Shown: in pieces, positions 3,762-5,251 of the stretch | Position numbering within the stretch: the first letter of the stretch is position 1 | Layout of the letters: each line of letters opens with the position of its first letter | Assembly: GCA_002435585.1 (NCBI GenBank) | Contig: DJDY01000077.1 | Span: forward strand, 1,343 to 6,593 | DNA from: Lachnospira sp. UBA5912 | GTDB lineage: Bacteria > Bacillota > Clostridia > Lachnospirales > Lachnospiraceae | Length of the DNA stretch: 5,251 nucleotides | Reading direction: 5' to 3' | Notes under the pieces: generated by a model | Database searches by the model: none | What the model was told of the DNA's origin: nothing | Seen by the model: the letters and a program-made list of their open reading frames with translations, nothing else | Translations under genes and position numbers: made by a program

Positions 3762-5251
3762 ATGTTTAAACAGTACACAATGGAATTAGCTGGCAGAACA
3801 TTAAGAGTTGATGTTGGCAGAGTATGTGCACAGGCTAACGGAGCAGCGCTTATGCACTATGGAGATACAGTAGTACTTTCAACAGCTACTGCATCTAAGG
3901 AACCAAGAGAAGGTATCGATTTCTTCCCACTCAGTGTTGAATACGAAGAGAAGATGTATGCCGTAGGTAAGATACCAGGTGGCTTTAACAAGAGAGAAGG
4001 TAAGGCTTCTGAGAATGCTATTCTTACATCAAGAGTAATCGACAGACCTATGAGACCTTTATTCCCTAAGGATTATCGTAACGATGTTACACTCAACAAC
4101 ATGGTTATGTCAGTAGATCCAGAGTGCCGTCCAGAGCTTGTAGCTATGATAGGTGCTTCTATTGCAACATGTATATCTGATATTCCATTTGATGGTCCAT
4201 GTGCTATGACACAGGTTGGTATGATTGACGGAGAATTCATCATCAACCCATCACAGGCACAGTGGCAGGAAGGTGATCTTCAGCTTACAGTAGCATCTAC
4301 TAAGCAGAAGGTTATCATGATTGAAGCAGGTGCTAATATTATACCTGAGGATAAGATGATTGAAGCTATATACAAGGCGCATGATATCAATCAGACAATT
4401 ATTGCATTTATTGAAAAGATTGTAGCTGAGGTTGGCAAGGAAAAGCATTCATATGAAAGCTGCGCTATTCCAGCAGAGATGTTTGAGGCTATGAAGCAGG
4501 TAGTATCTCCAGAAGAGATGGAAGTTGCAGTATTCTCTGATGATAAGCAGACAAGAGAAAAGAATATCGATGAAGTAACTGAGAAGATGAAGGAAGCATT
4601 TGCAGATAATGAAGAGTACCTGGCAGTACTTGGTGAAGCTATTTATCAGTATCAGAAGAAGACTGTACGTAAGATGATCTTAAAGGATCATAAGAGACCA
4701 GATGGACGTGCTATTAACCAGATAAGACCACTTGCAGCAGAGGTTGATATTATACCTAGAGTACATGGTTCTGCTATGTTTACAAGAGGACAGACACAGA
4801 TATGTGATGTTGTAACACTTGCTCCTTTATCAGAAGCACAGAAGGTTGACGGACTTGATGATAATGTAACAACTAAGAGATACATCCATCATTATAACTT
4901 CCCTTCATACTCAGTAGGTGAAACAAAGCCTTCAAGAGGCCCCGGCAGACGTGAAATCGGTCACGGTGCTCTGGCAGAAAGAGCTTTAGAGCCTGTTATT
5001 CCGTCTGTTGAAGAATTTCCTTATGCACTCAGACTTGTTTCAGAGGTACTTTCTTCAAATGGTTCAACATCACAGGGTTCAATCTGTGGTTCAACTCTTG
5101 CACTTATGGACGCAGGTGTTCCGATTAAAGCTCCTGTTGCAGGTATCTCATGCGGTCTTATAACACTTCCTGACAGCGATGACTTTATGACTATGGTTGA
5201 TATTCAGGGACTTGAGGACTTCTTCGGCGATATGGACTTCAAGGTTGGCGG
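3762..5251 (+). CDS. pnp: Polyribonucleotide nucleotidyltransferase (PNPase), 5' part, truncated by the window end
   Basis: An open frame of 496 codons runs off the window without a stop. PNPase is about 700 residues, so the rest of the second core domain and the KH and S1 domains lie beyond. It degrades RNA 3' to 5' with phosphate, releasing nucleoside diphosphates, as a ring-shaped trimer. The first RNase PH domain includes FNKREG (75-80, the RNA-gripping FFRR loop position) and IDRPMRPLFP (93-102). A helical linker domain follows. The second RNase PH domain begins near DGR (314-316) and shows HGSAMFTRGQT (335-345), GPGRREIGHGALAERAL (393-409) and the phosphate-binding NGSTS (433-437). D486, D492 and K494 in EDFFGDMDFK match the metal-binding catalytic triad of E. 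coli PNPase. The start ATG follows GAGG by 5 nt, and MFKQYTMELAGRTL is a typical N-terminus. Confidence 0.97.
   Translation, partial: MFKQYTMELAGRTLRVDVGRVCAQANGAALMHYGDTVVLSTATASKEPREGIDFFPLSVEYEEKMYAVGKIPGGFNKREGKASENAILTSRVIDRPMRPLFPKDYRNDVTLNNMVMSVDPECRPELVAMIGASIATCISDIPFDGPCAMTQVGMIDGEFIINPSQAQWQEGDLQLTVASTKQKVIMIEAGANIIPEDKMIEAIYKAHDINQTIIAFIEKIVAEVGKEKHSYESCAIPAEMFEAMKQVVSPEEMEVAVFSDDKQTREKNIDEVTEKMKEAFADNEEYLAVLGEAIYQYQKKTVRKMILKDHKRPDGRAINQIRPLAAEVDIIPRVHGSAMFTRGQTQICDVVTLAPLSEAQKVDGLDDNVTTKRYIHHYNFPSYSVGETKPSRGPGRREIGHGALAERALEPVIPSVEEFPYALRLVSEVLSSNGSTSQGSICGSTLALMDAGVPIKAPVAGISCGLITLPDSDDFMTMVDIQGLEDFFGDMDFKVG

Noticed and set aside
4251..4885. Minus-strand frames at 4251-4448 and 4688-4885
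   Set aside because: They lie opposite the continuous, well-conserved PNPase reading frame and are shadows of it.

Overview
The window is an AT-rich stretch of a low-GC Gram-positive chromosome, most likely a Clostridia member of the Lachnospiraceae type. This rests on gene order, codon preference (AGA, ATA, AAG) and protein wording. The genus cannot be fixed by eye. All genes lie on the + strand: rbfA (3' end only) - nrnA - truB - ribF - rpsO - pnp (5' part only). This is the downstream half of the conserved nusA-infB-rbfA-truB-ribF-rpsO-pnp translation and RNA-metabolism cluster of Firmicutes, with an oligoribonuclease gene (nrnA) between rbfA and truB.

Layout. Positions 1-48 hold the last codons of a gene read as rbfA. 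A 46-nt gap with a small hairpin and T-run leads into nrnA (95-1054), then truB (1105-2022) and ribF (preferred start 2041, end 2967), with gaps of 50 and 18 nt. No strong promoter or terminator separates these, so they look co-transcribed. Between ribF and rpsO (2968-3144) there is a good extended -10 promoter (3030-3058), followed by a compact structured leader (3074-3121) that can form a closing helix around an H-type pseudoknot. This is a probable S15 autoregulatory element. rpsO (3145-3411) ends in a strong GC-rich hairpin (3418-3451) with a poor T-tract. A 350-nt gap then precedes pnp (3762 to the window end). This gap holds a very long imperfect hairpin (3536-3618, about 33 base pairs), a smaller hairpin (3690-3719) and promoter-like hexamers in the tail of the rpsO terminator, but no credible gene.

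How it works together. RbfA, TruB and S15 serve 30S maturation, tRNA modification and the ribosome. RibF makes FMN and FAD. PNPase degrades RNA from the 3' end, and NrnA removes the very short oligonucleotides that such enzymes leave. The most interesting part is non-coding: two consecutive leaders with elaborate RNA structure, one before rpsO (S15 feedback) and one before pnp. The pnp hairpin resembles in position and form the RNase III-cleaved leader through which E. coli PNPase represses itself, although its sequence was not recognised. No mobile element, CRISPR array, tRNA, rRNA or sign of recent transfer was seen.
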